From contig CP030887.1 in NCBI GenBank assembly GCA_006969905.1, positions 2,964,730 to 3,028,729 of the forward strand: a stretch of 64,000 bases of DNA, given 5' to 3'. Every line of letters starts with the position of its first letter. Position 1 is the stretch's first letter. The notes under the pieces were generated by a model. It saw nothing but the letters and a program-made list of their open reading frames with translations. It searched no databases and was not told the DNA's origin. Shown one piece after another: positions 56,216-64,000 of the stretch. The position numbers were made by a program, and so were the translations under genes. Source of the DNA: Balneolaceae bacterium (GTDB lineage Bacteria; Bacteroidota; Rhodothermia; Balneolales; Balneolaceae).

Positions 56216-56662
56216 ATGTTAAAGCCTCCGTACAATCCCGACTTTTTTTACCACTGGCACTCACTTTCTGTTCGCTTCAGTGATGTAGACGCCCTCCAAC
56301 ATGTAAATAATGCCATTTTTAATACCTATTATGAAGAAGCCCGTTTACAATTCTTAGGTGAGTATTTTGCCCTCAACAATGAATTTCATGAAGGCAAATC
56401 TTTTGTGATGGTGAAGTCGGAAATAGAGTATCTTGACCAAATTAATTTTCCGGATACCATTCTAATCGGAACAGGTCTGAAGAATATTGGAAACTCAAGC
56501 CTTGTAGCACTACAAGCCATATACCATTCCAAAAGCAAAAAATTACTTAGTGTAGCTGAAACCAAAGGGGTTTGGTTTGATATTCACAAGCAGCGCCCGG
56601 TAAAACTTCCGGAGATTAAGAACCTGGAAACCATGCTCATTAAATCTGAAAAAGATGGATAA
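56216..56662 (+). CDS. Acyl-CoA thioesterase (hot-dog fold, 4HBT type)
   Basis: I start at the ATG at 56216 (148 aa); a longer frame from a TTG would add an unrelated hydrophobic piece. The motif VRFSDVDALQHVNNAIFNTYYEEAR is the catalytic Asp / HVNN signature of 4-hydroxybenzoyl-CoA-thioesterase-like proteins. The remaining strands (EIEYLDQINFPDTILIGTGL) fit the hot-dog fold. It probably hydrolyses acyl-CoA or acyl-ACP in the cytoplasm; the chain preference is unknown. It overlaps the downstream HD-domain gene by 8 nt, so the two are co-transcribed. Confidence 0.9.
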   Translation: MLKPPYNPDFFYHWHSLSVRFSDVDALQHVNNAIFNTYYEEARLQFLGEYFALNNEFHEGKSFVMVKSEIEYLDQINFPDTILIGTGLKNIGNSSLVALQAIYHSKSKKLLSVAETKGVWFDIHKQRPVKLPEIKNLETMLIKSEKDG

Positions 56663-57905
56663 AAGTACCCGGTATAAAATTTTTAATGATCCTATCCATG
56701 GTTTTATAACTATCCCAAAGGGATTGGTTTTACGATTAATAGATCATCCCTACGTTCAACGTTTACGCCGCATCCGCCAGTTAGGGCTGGGCTACCTTGT
56801 TTTTCCTGCAGCTGAACATTCCCGATTCTCTCATGCACTGGGAGCGTTGGAATTAGGACAACGCGTACTCAATAATCTTAAGGAAAAAGACACTACAATA
56901 AGCGCTAAGGAATATGAGGCGACCCTGATTGCCATTCTCTTACATGATGTTGGGCATGGCCCCCTATCGCACACTCTGGAGCATACATTGATTAAAGACT
57001 TCAATCATGAAATGATGAGCCTGGCCATAATGCATCAACTGAATACCGAATTTGACGGTGCTTTAGATATGGCCATTGCCATTTTTACCAACCAGTACAA
57101 AAAGAAGTTTTTAAATCAGCTTATTTCTTCTCAACTGGATTTAGACCGGCTGGATTACCTTAGAAGAGATAGCTTTTTTACAGGCGTTTCAGAAGGAGCG
57201 GTAGGTATAAATCGTATTCTTAAAACTATGCGGGTTTTTAAGGGTAATATTGTGATAGAGAAAAAAGGTATTTATGCAGTAGAGAACTATATCATTTCCC
57301 GCAGGTTGATGTATATGCAGGTTTACCTGCACAAAACTGTTCTCAGCGCAGATGCTTTGCTGCGTAATATCTTTCACCGGGTTCGCCACCTGATTGATTC
57401 AGGAACTCAGCTTTCTTTTGCCTCCAATAGCCTGAAATATTTTATGGTAGAACAACCATCTGCAAAAAGAAAACTTACCAAAAAAATGATCTCGGCATAT
57501 ACTCAGCTGGATGATCACGATATATATTTGAATATCAAATTATGGGCACAAAATTCAGACCGGGTACTTGCTGACCTTTGCAATCGGTTTTTAAACCGTT
57601 CGCTTTTCCGAACTACTTTTTTCGATAAGGCCCCGTCAGAAGAGACAAAGGAAAAGCTAAAAACCAAAACAAAAGAAGTACTGAAGCAACTTGGCTTGCC
57701 TTATGGAGAAGATAACCTGAAGTACTACTATAGTTTTGATCGCAGCTATTCTGAAGCATATAAATACCAAAATGAAAGTATCTGGATCCTGGAAAACGAT
57801 CATGCTATTGAGTTCTCAAAAGCTGCTGATACTAAAAATATTATTGCCTTAACTGAGCCTGTGGTAAAACACTACTGCGTACATTTGAAGGAGATAAACA
57901 TCTAA
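56655..57905 (+). CDS. HD-domain phosphohydrolase (dNTPase/SAMHD1-like)
   Basis: The 416-aa protein starts NDPIHGFITIPKG and has the HD metal site: H60 in EHSRFSHALG, H97-D98 in LLHDVGHGPLSHTLE and a later Asp in SSQLDLDRLDYLRRDS. The match is to the HD-superfamily group that includes dGTPase-like and SAMHD1-like enzymes. These remove triphosphate from dNTPs or cleave related nucleotides. There is no signal peptide. The gene overlaps the thioesterase gene by 8 nt. A nucleotide-pool function is family knowledge; some homologues act in phage defence, but nothing nearby supports that here. Confidence 0.9.
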   Translation: MDKSTRYKIFNDPIHGFITIPKGLVLRLIDHPYVQRLRRIRQLGLGYLVFPAAEHSRFSHALGALELGQRVLNNLKEKDTTISAKEYEATLIAILLHDVGHGPLSHTLEHTLIKDFNHEMMSLAIMHQLNTEFDGALDMAIAIFTNQYKKKFLNQLISSQLDLDRLDYLRRDSFFTGVSEGAVGINRILKTMRVFKGNIVIEKKGIYAVENYIISRRLMYMQVYLHKTVLSADALLRNIFHRVRHLIDSGTQLSFASNSLKYFMVEQPSAKRKLTKKMISAYTQLDDHDIYLNIKLWAQNSDRVLADLCNRFLNRSLFRTTFFDKAPSEETKEKLKTKTKEVLKQLGLPYGEDNLKYYYSFDRSYSEAYKYQNESIWILENDHAIEFSKAADTKNIIALTEPVVKHYCVHLKEINI

Positions 57906-58289
57906 ACCTGGCTTTACAGAATCTCCTTAACCCTTTCTTATTTTATTGCACCCAACTCTCCTGTTTCTATCCAGCTTTTTCCAATTTTATCGCGGTATTC
58001 CGGGAAAAATCTATCTGGTTTATTAAATAATACAGTCTTTAAAACTGGTATAAACCATTTGGGAATTATAGCTAAATCAATAAATAATTTGATATTTGTA
58101 TTTAATTGGCAAATAGTTTTTATTGAACCCATTATAAGTATTTATAGAACGTTAGCATATAGAAAGCTGCGAAAGTAGCATTTAAAGTTAAATAAGGGTA
58201 CAGTTTACTTAACTATTAAGAGTCTTTGTAGAGGTCTAAGCTTTTCCCTGTATTTATTCAATCCAGAACCTTACTAAAATCCATTTCTC
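57906..58289. other. AT-rich intergenic region before the fibre-gene cassette
   Basis: This 384-nt stretch carries no convincing gene. A minus-strand frame at 57938-58132 could encode 64 aa (MGSIKTICQLN...ETGELGAIK). It has no recognisable domain; it could be a fragment or a small gene. The promoter of the fibre gene presumably lies here. I see no clean TAnnTTTG element and no attachment-site repeat. Composition changes sharply a few dozen bases into the next gene. Confidence 0.4.
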
Positions 58290-60458
58290 ATGAATCATGA
58301 CTCAAACTCACCTATTCATACTGCACTATTAGATTTAGTTGGCGATGTCTCTGCCTCGTTAGCCTTTTCGGCGTTGGTCACCGATGCTGCCGGGGCGGCC
58401 GTCATCCATGTGGATGGCTCTACTACTAACCAGTTGGTCATTTCGATTACCAACCAAACTAGTGGAGACATCACCTTTGCCCAGCTAAAAGGCTCTGCTT
58501 CCTCCGGGAACTGCAACCTGGTACTCAAACTCCCCAACAACCAGCTCTATTTTTATAACGCCCCGGCTATTGACGGGGCTTCCACGCCCGGAACCTGGGA
58601 ACTGGCCACGGATTCTGCCTCCGGGGGAGCCGGATGGGTGGATACCATTTACCTGGCCAATACCGGCACCTGTAAACTTACTGCTAACGGAACTGCCGGG
58701 GATACTCTAAGCGTGGTTATCAATTACAGTGGAGCTGTTCCCGACGATCCCAAAGCCCTTAATATCCCCGTTCAGCTTAGTTACCTGAATATTACCAATG
58801 CTTCCGGAACTCCTCTTAAAGGAACCACTCCTGCCCAAACCATGGGGCTGATGGCCAATGCCGGGCGCCCTTCTCCCTTAGTAGGTTCTTTTGTAGGCCC
58901 ACAAGCCGTACTCAACGATGGCACCACCCAGCATGAGCTTACCCTGCGCATGGTCAATACTTCACTGGATCCTTTGCAGTTTATTGTTCCGCCTTCGGGC
59001 AGCCCTACTCAAAGCTATATTGAGGTGGCTGTACCTGTTTCTGATGTAGCTGCTGATGCAGTATGGGCGTTATGTGATTCGGCCGCCTGGGGCTCGGTCA
59101 CTGTGGCTATGGCAGGAAGTGCTTCCAAAGGCTGGAAGGCCAGCAAAAGCGCCACTACCGATGGGGTGATCACGCTGGAACCTGATTTTTCGACCGTACA
59201 AAACATCCCGCCCGGGGGAACCCTGGAACTTCAGTTCTCGGGAGTGGTCTCAGGACTGGAGCCCGGGGTGGTGCAGGTGCAGGTGCAGCTGAATCGCTTC
59301 GCCCTGATTGGCACGCAAACCTTTGGAGCGGCCCTGGAGAAATCCCCATTAGTCTATAACAACGGGCTGGGCACCGGTATGACGTTGTCTGCGGGTACAC
59401 TTGGTACCAACACGGCCTTGAGCATCACCGGGGACAGCAGCAATCCTCTCACCCATCTCACACAGTCTGGTTCAGGCCCCGCCCTACAAGTAGATGGTGG
59501 GGATGTCAATCTTAGTAACTCACTTTCCGCTAATAGTGCGACCATTTCTGAATCAGTACGAATAAACGGTCCGTCTTCCGCTTCTTCAAATCCTTCACTC
59601 AGCCTGGGAGGGTATGGAAACTTCAATGTTGATGCCGATGGCACCAAAGCTGGAAGATTTACAGTACAGAATGGCGGAAATGTAGGCATTAACAATCCGA
59701 GTCCATCCACTACATTAGATGTGACTGGAGATGCTAAAGTCTCCGGTTCAGTTTCTGCAAACAGTCTCTCGTCCAACTCGGCTACCGTCAGTGGTGGATT
59801 GAATGCAGGTAGTGCATCTGTCTCCGGCTCATTATCTGCTAATTCTGTTTCTACAAATGGAGCATCTGTGAATGGAAGTTTGTCAGCCAGCTCTGCATCA
59901 ATTAGCAATGGTATATCTGCTAATGGTTTTATTACACTGTGTGACGCACCTGACTATTCCAAAGGTACAGTGGGTATTGGAAATTATGCTGTACCTAACG
60001 TTAAACTGTATGTTAATAATAATCAAACTACAGGGTATGGAGTTAAAATTGTCGCTCCAAGTTTAGGAGGTGGTAACCATTGGTGGGCTCTTGATGTTCA
60101 TGGTTATTGCATTAATACAACAGGGTCTTGGTATCAATTATCTGATGTAAACCTAAAAGAAGGCATTCAATCATTCGAAGATGGCTTGAGTACACTTCTT
60201 CAAATTGAGCCCGTTAAGTATCGACATATAGAGGATGCTAATCAGGGAGATGGGGAACATATTGGACTATCTGCTCAAGCACTTCAAAAAATTGCTCCTT
60301 ACATGGTTGGAAAAACCAGGCTAACACTAGACAGTGATGAAGAATATCTTTGCATAAATCCCGGTCCACTTACCTACATGCTTATAAATGCTGTAAAAGA
60401 GCTCAACGCAAAGATTGAGACCCTTGAAGAAAAAATTGAAAAGCTTGAGGGTAAATAA
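58290..60458 (+). CDS. Fibre-like protein with C-terminal peptidase S74 (endosialidase-chaperone) domain
   Basis: This 722-aa protein has no signal peptide. Its first about 20 residues are unique. Residues about 22-397 are identical to the neighbouring gene's product and belong to no family I recognise. A low-complexity beta-rich stalk follows (about 405-545), with repeats like SANSATVSG and the fibre-type motif NVGINNPSPSTTLDVTGDAKVSG. The end (about 615-722) is an intramolecular chaperone S74 domain: DVNLKEGIQSFEDGL, IGLSAQALQKIAPYMV, and a C-terminal coiled coil. S74 domains trimerise phage tail fibres and are cut off at a conserved Ser. This suggests a trimeric fibre, from a tail-like particle or surface appendage. 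Codon composition is richer in GC than upstream genes. Confidence 0.82.
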   Translation: MNHDSNSPIHTALLDLVGDVSASLAFSALVTDAAGAAVIHVDGSTTNQLVISITNQTSGDITFAQLKGSASSGNCNLVLKLPNNQLYFYNAPAIDGASTPGTWELATDSASGGAGWVDTIYLANTGTCKLTANGTAGDTLSVVINYSGAVPDDPKALNIPVQLSYLNITNASGTPLKGTTPAQTMGLMANAGRPSPLVGSFVGPQAVLNDGTTQHELTLRMVNTSLDPLQFIVPPSGSPTQSYIEVAVPVSDVAADAVWALCDSAAWGSVTVAMAGSASKGWKASKSATTDGVITLEPDFSTVQNIPPGGTLELQFSGVVSGLEPGVVQVQVQLNRFALIGTQTFGAALEKSPLVYNNGLGTGMTLSAGTLGTNTALSITGDSSNPLTHLTQSGSGPALQVDGGDVNLSNSLSANSATISESVRINGPSSASSNPSLSLGGYGNFNVDADGTKAGRFTVQNGGNVGINNPSPSTTLDVTGDAKVSGSVSANSLSSNSATVSGGLNAGSASVSGSLSANSVSTNGASVNGSLSASSASISNGISANGFITLCDAPDYSKGTVGIGNYAVPNVKLYVNNNQTTGYGVKIVAPSLGGGNHWWALDVHGYCINTTGSWYQLSDVNLKEGIQSFEDGLSTLLQIEPVKYRHIEDANQGDGEHIGLSAQALQKIAPYMVGKTRLTLDSDEEYLCINPGPLTYMLINAVKELNAKIETLEEKIEKLEGK
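58353..59479 (+). repeat. 1127-bp direct repeat, copy 1
   Basis: The sequence from 58353 to 59479 appears identical to 60552-61678 (offset 2199 bp), covering the N-terminal modules of both fibre genes. The translated modules and the antisense frames are identical residue for residue. The flanks diverge at once on both sides, which indicates a recent duplication or gene conversion. Confidence 0.92.
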
Positions 60459-60491
60459 GCTAAACACCAACTCAGATAAAAAATACACATT

Positions 60492-62501
60492 ATGAGTATT
60501 CCATTCGATCCTAAACATGCTGAGCTACTTGAACTAGTTGATACGGTTTCCGCCTCGTTAGCCTTTTCGGCGTTGGTCACCGATGCTGCCGGGGCGGCCG
60601 TCATCCATGTGGATGGCTCTACTACTAACCAGTTGGTCATTTCGATTACCAACCAAACTAGTGGAGACATCACCTTTGCCCAGCTAAAAGGCTCTGCTTC
60701 CTCCGGGAACTGCAACCTGGTACTCAAACTCCCCAACAACCAGCTCTATTTTTATAACGCCCCGGCTATTGACGGGGCTTCCACGCCCGGAACCTGGGAA
60801 CTGGCCACGGATTCTGCCTCCGGGGGAGCCGGATGGGTGGATACCATTTACCTGGCCAATACCGGCACCTGTAAACTTACTGCTAACGGAACTGCCGGGG
60901 ATACTCTAAGCGTGGTTATCAATTACAGTGGAGCTGTTCCCGACGATCCCAAAGCCCTTAATATCCCCGTTCAGCTTAGTTACCTGAATATTACCAATGC
61001 TTCCGGAACTCCTCTTAAAGGAACCACTCCTGCCCAAACCATGGGGCTGATGGCCAATGCCGGGCGCCCTTCTCCCTTAGTAGGTTCTTTTGTAGGCCCA
61101 CAAGCCGTACTCAACGATGGCACCACCCAGCATGAGCTTACCCTGCGCATGGTCAATACTTCACTGGATCCTTTGCAGTTTATTGTTCCGCCTTCGGGCA
61201 GCCCTACTCAAAGCTATATTGAGGTGGCTGTACCTGTTTCTGATGTAGCTGCTGATGCAGTATGGGCGTTATGTGATTCGGCCGCCTGGGGCTCGGTCAC
61301 TGTGGCTATGGCAGGAAGTGCTTCCAAAGGCTGGAAGGCCAGCAAAAGCGCCACTACCGATGGGGTGATCACGCTGGAACCTGATTTTTCGACCGTACAA
61401 AACATCCCGCCCGGGGGAACCCTGGAACTTCAGTTCTCGGGAGTGGTCTCAGGACTGGAGCCCGGGGTGGTGCAGGTGCAGGTGCAGCTGAATCGCTTCG
61501 CCCTGATTGGCACGCAAACCTTTGGAGCGGCCCTGGAGAAATCCCCATTAGTCTATAACAACGGGCTGGGCACCGGTATGACGTTGTCTGCGGGTACACT
61601 TGGTACCAACACGGCCTTGAGCATCACCGGGGACAGCAGCAATCCTCTCACCCATCTCACACAGTCTGGTTCAGGCCCGGCCTTACAAGTAGATGGCGGG
61701 GATGTGAGTATTAGCAAAGGCCTATCGGCTGCCAGTGCTACCATATCGGGAGCCGCTTCTGCCGATAGCATCGCTGCTAACTCAGCCACAGTAAATGGAA
61801 ACCTGACCGCTAACGCCGCTGCAGTTTCAGGAGCCGTGTCTGCCGGCTCGGCATCTGTTTCAGGTGCTACCTCAACCGACAGTCTGACCGCTAACTCTGC
61901 TAAGGTGAATGGTGTCATTTCAGGAACTGATCGTATCGGTGGCGGAGCCGCAAGTGTTCAGGGTTATGGAACCGGGGGGAATGCCGGAGTTTTTGCATTT
62001 AAATATGACAAAGCAAATTTTGGAGATTCTCCAACGGCTATTCAAATCTGGAATAGTTCTGCAATGGTATTTAAGACATTTATAGTCAATCACCCATTAG
62101 ATCAGGAAAAGCATCTTGTTCATGCCACCTTGGAAGGCCCAGAAGGTGCCGTTTATTACCGTGGTGAAGCACAGCTAAAAAATGGTAAATGTACCGTAAC
62201 TCTTCCCGATTACTTTGAGGCTTTTACCAGGAAAGAACAGCGAACCATAATTCTCACAAATATCGATGGCTTTGACAGGATTGCGGTTAAAAGTATTGAT
62301 GGTGAAAAGATCAAAAATGGAACATTTGTTGTCATTTCTGAGAATCCTGATTCCACGCAGAAATTTGACTGGGAAGTAAAAGCGGTAAGATCTGATGGCC
62401 CAGCATTAGAAGCTGAACCAGATAAAAAAGACCATTTGGTAGGTGGCTTTGGACCATACACATTTGAGATAGCAAAGCGAAAGCATGAAGAAAGAAATTA
62501 A
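60492..62501 (+). CDS. Fibre-like protein, same N-module with a different C-terminal domain
   Basis: This 669-aa protein shares about residues 21-396 exactly with the 58290-60458 product. A stalk follows (about 400-475) of about 12-13-residue repeats (SANSATVNG, ANSAKVNG types). The C-terminus (about 490-669) is unlike S74: it contains AMVFKTFIVNHPLDQEKHLV, YYRGEAQLKNGK and VTLPDYFEAFTRKE. I recall the HPLDxxxKxLxH...LPDYFEAL pattern as a recurring C-terminal domain in bacterial surface and fibre-like proteins, sometimes in the position of S74. There is no signal peptide. It is 33 nt after the first fibre gene and 20 nt before the next gene. A role as an alternative tip or chaperoned fibre is inferred. 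Confidence 0.8.
   Translation: MSIPFDPKHAELLELVDTVSASLAFSALVTDAAGAAVIHVDGSTTNQLVISITNQTSGDITFAQLKGSASSGNCNLVLKLPNNQLYFYNAPAIDGASTPGTWELATDSASGGAGWVDTIYLANTGTCKLTANGTAGDTLSVVINYSGAVPDDPKALNIPVQLSYLNITNASGTPLKGTTPAQTMGLMANAGRPSPLVGSFVGPQAVLNDGTTQHELTLRMVNTSLDPLQFIVPPSGSPTQSYIEVAVPVSDVAADAVWALCDSAAWGSVTVAMAGSASKGWKASKSATTDGVITLEPDFSTVQNIPPGGTLELQFSGVVSGLEPGVVQVQVQLNRFALIGTQTFGAALEKSPLVYNNGLGTGMTLSAGTLGTNTALSITGDSSNPLTHLTQSGSGPALQVDGGDVSISKGLSAASATISGAASADSIAANSATVNGNLTANAAAVSGAVSAGSASVSGATSTDSLTANSAKVNGVISGTDRIGGGAASVQGYGTGGNAGVFAFKYDKANFGDSPTAIQIWNSSAMVFKTFIVNHPLDQEKHLVHATLEGPEGAVYYRGEAQLKNGKCTVTLPDYFEAFTRKEQRTIILTNIDGFDRIAVKSIDGEKIKNGTFVVISENPDSTQKFDWEVKAVRSDGPALEAEPDKKDHLVGGFGPYTFEIAKRKHEERN
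60552..61678 (+). repeat. 1127-bp direct repeat, copy 2
   Basis: Second copy of the shared module (see 58353-59479). It ends at the same codon context (CAGGCCC), after which the two genes share only scattered codons for the ALQVDGGDV segment and then diverge. Confidence 0.92.
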
Positions 62502-62521
62502 GAACCATTTATAAGGCTATT

Positions 62522-64000
62522 ATGTCAACCAATATCTTATTAGTACCAATACAACTGGACGCGTTCTATGCAGATGGAACTACTGAGCTGGCAGCGCCTT
62601 TGGCTGATTTTACCAAGTTGCCTTATTATTCTTACGATCCACCTTCAGGTTTAGCTACTCAACCTAAAGCCGGTATGCTTACCAGGCTCAAGCGTATGGT
62701 TGGTATGGCAGTACCGCCGCCTCCGCCGCCACCTCCCCCAAAAGGAGGTGGAGTTAATGGCGATCATACTTTTTTGAGTGATACAGTTTTTAGGTCTCCC
62801 AATCCTTCCTTTAAAGGTTCGGATGATACTTGGACTCCTCAAAAAGGCTTACACTTGCATTGGGCACTGCCCGATGCACTCACAGCGAGCAGAAAAGATC
62901 CAAAAAGTGATGGGAAGTCACGCTTTCCACAAGTTCCAAATCGTTGGATGGTGGTTCTGTCAACAAAAAGTGGCGCTACCTGGACAGAGCAAAATGCCTG
63001 GGTAGTAGAAAGTGATTACCTATATCCCGATCCTAAAACCAACCCAAAATCTTGTGGAATAAATGCTATCTCGTTTCCAATTGCTCCACCAGAGGTATTT
63101 CAGCAACTGTTGGATACCCCCGTTCCCCCACCAGAGCATAATCCAAGTACACAAGATGTAACCAACTATCCTTTTTATTACCAGGCTCCGTTTCGCTGCA
63201 TGGGAAGAAATGAACCACTTAAAACCTGGCAGGGTGATACTAACCAAAATGAATATTTACCTCAATACAACCCAGCGGGCTTAACTGCTGTTGGTTATGG
63301 ACACCCTTTATTTGCCGCTATTTACTCTAACTGTTTTAGCGTATTTGGATTTCACGATGACCTAAGTTCCGGGTCTTACCCACGCAGATATGATCTTATT
63401 GGTTGGTATGATGATGAGGATACAGACTGCTTAACACTTTTTCAAAATCTTGCGCCGGGAACTTCTGCCTGGGATGCCCTTAAAGCAGAATATAACTGGT
63501 CCAGTACTGATGAAAGCGGAAACCTTCCCGCTCAAAGTGTGTACTACTCCAGGTTGGAGATGAATGCGCCGCTGACTGGTAGCATGCCTTCGGGTACATC
63601 AACTTTGACTGTGGGTAATACTGCTACAGAAGCGTTATCGGCTTACCTTTCGCAAACCTTACAAAGCGACCCGGCTGATCAGTTAATTGTGGAAGAACAA
63701 TTAGAAGCTATGGGACTTCACCCTAAGCTTGGAGTCGAAGATGTTGACCTTGGTGCTAAATTCAGAGAAGCCCGACATGATAAGGGATTCAAAAAAGTTA
63801 ATGGAGGTAGCTTGTGGTCAGTACGGGCAAAAAGCACTACTACTTCGGCATCAACCCCTACTCAGGATCAAAACTCGGAGGTTACTCTACCTGATGGATT
63901 AGCACACTTACTTAATAAGGTAAATATACTACAAGCTGGATATGACGCTTCCTGGGATAATATTAATTCGTTGAGACGTCGTGCTTTTGCCGACTGGTAC
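62522..64000 (+). CDS. Large unrecognised protein, first 493 codons (runs off right edge)
   Basis: From the ATG at 62522 the frame stays open through the right edge, so the 3' end is missing. There is no signal peptide. After about 60 residues there is a linker of nine consecutive prolines (AVPPPPPPPPPKGGG). Next come KGLHLHWALPDALT and FPQVPNRWMVVLS, then long segments with SNCFSVFGFHDDL, RRYDLIGWYDDEDTD, and near the edge NINSLRRRAFADWY. I recall HLHWALPD...VPNRW proteins as large uncharacterised bacterial proteins, but know no function. It is 20 nt after the second fibre gene and probably in the same operon. The proline run would need EF-P for efficient translation. It could be a large fibre, baseplate or surface component. 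Confidence 0.85.
   Translation, partial: MSTNILLVPIQLDAFYADGTTELAAPLADFTKLPYYSYDPPSGLATQPKAGMLTRLKRMVGMAVPPPPPPPPPKGGGVNGDHTFLSDTVFRSPNPSFKGSDDTWTPQKGLHLHWALPDALTASRKDPKSDGKSRFPQVPNRWMVVLSTKSGATWTEQNAWVVESDYLYPDPKTNPKSCGINAISFPIAPPEVFQQLLDTPVPPPEHNPSTQDVTNYPFYYQAPFRCMGRNEPLKTWQGDTNQNEYLPQYNPAGLTAVGYGHPLFAAIYSNCFSVFGFHDDLSSGSYPRRYDLIGWYDDEDTDCLTLFQNLAPGTSAWDALKAEYNWSSTDESGNLPAQSVYYSRLEMNAPLTGSMPSGTSTLTVGNTATEALSAYLSQTLQSDPADQLIVEEQLEAMGLHPKLGVEDVDLGAKFREARHDKGFKKVNGGSLWSVRAKSTTTSASTPTQDQNSEVTLPDGLAHLLNKVNILQAGYDASWDNINSLRRRAFADWY
62729..62751 (+). promoter_or_regulatory. Hairpin inside the polyproline linker codons
   Basis: CCACCTCC (62729-62736) and GGAGGTGG (62744-62751) form a perfect 8-bp inverted repeat in the middle of the nine-proline/glycine linker of the 62522 gene. 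A GC-rich mRNA hairpin at a proline-stall site could slow ribosomes further; it may equally be a by-product of Pro and Gly codons. Confidence 0.35.

Noticed and set aside
56655-57905. HD phosphohydrolase as a phage-defence dNTPase
   Set aside because: It is coupled to an ordinary thioesterase gene and no defence genes are nearby; a housekeeping role is more likely.
57938-58132. 64-codon minus-strand frame as a firm gene
   Set aside because: No domain, no clear ribosome site and AT-rich composition; kept only as a possibility within the intergenic entry.
59354-59908. Long minus-strand open frame (184 codons) inside the first fibre gene, with related ones at 61553-61918 and 60374-60739
   Set aside because: They are antisense shadows created by the GC-richer, Ala/Ser-repeat coding strand; no start context and no family match, and the identical ones in both copies follow simply from the DNA repeat.
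58290-64000. Interpretation of the fibre cassette as a prophage
   Set aside because: No integrase, terminase, capsid or portal gene is present in the window, and no attachment-site repeat is seen at the left border; tail-like or surface use remains open.

Overview
The window looks like chromosome of a Gram-negative bacterium of the Bacteroidota/Balneolota/Rhodothermota group; a Balneolota-like marine genus is my best guess, from gene style only. The signs are many signal peptides ending in -AQ, sensor kinases with N-terminal beta-propellers, an ECF sigma / FecR / STN-TonB receptor cassette, Bat-type VWA proteins, DUF11-rich giant surface proteins, and start sites that mostly lack a strong Shine-Dalgarno sequence. 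I saw no rRNA, tRNA, CRISPR array or insertion sequence.

Left part, 1-37.4 kb, entirely minus strand. Reading in the transcription direction: a four-gene surface-protein operon (37433 to 17364) encodes a small DUF11-like protein, an 878-aa DUF11 protein, a 2393-aa outer-membrane barrel/OmpA protein and a 3214-aa multidomain secreted giant, closely followed by a receiver-only response regulator. Then come recO, an HtrA-type protease, a lipoprotein and three consecutive secreted amidohydrolase-superfamily genes, closed by a terminator at 9839-9866. A new unit follows: a subtilisin-like protease and a 148-aa unknown protein (4-bp overlap), leading directly into two tandem sensor-kinase/LuxR-regulator pairs, closed by a terminator at 822-855. 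A DUF1446/AtuA-like gene runs off the left edge.

Middle part, 37.7-57.9 kb, mostly plus strand. A partial Bat-like locus (DUF58, BatD-like, BatA) is interrupted by a convergent M23 lipoprotein gene. It is followed by mfd, sua5, a membrane histidine kinase with a small response regulator, and an ECF sigma / FecR anti-sigma / TonB-dependent receptor operon. A four-FAS1 lipoprotein comes next; its upstream region carries the same bipartite promoter-like element (identical spacing) as the sigma operon, so it is probably in the same regulon. A convergent M42 peptidase, a thioesterase and an HD phosphohydrolase complete this part.

Right part, 58.3-64 kb, plus strand. Two adjacent fibre-like genes share an apparently identical 1127-bp GC-richer 5' module but have different 3' ends: one a peptidase S74 (endosialidase-type) chaperone domain, the other an unrelated beta-rich domain. 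An open-ended gene (62522 to the right edge) encodes a large unrecognised protein with a nine-proline linker. This module-swapping cassette, the giant DUF11/OmpA operon, the subtilase unit and the ECF regulon are the parts most worth following up.
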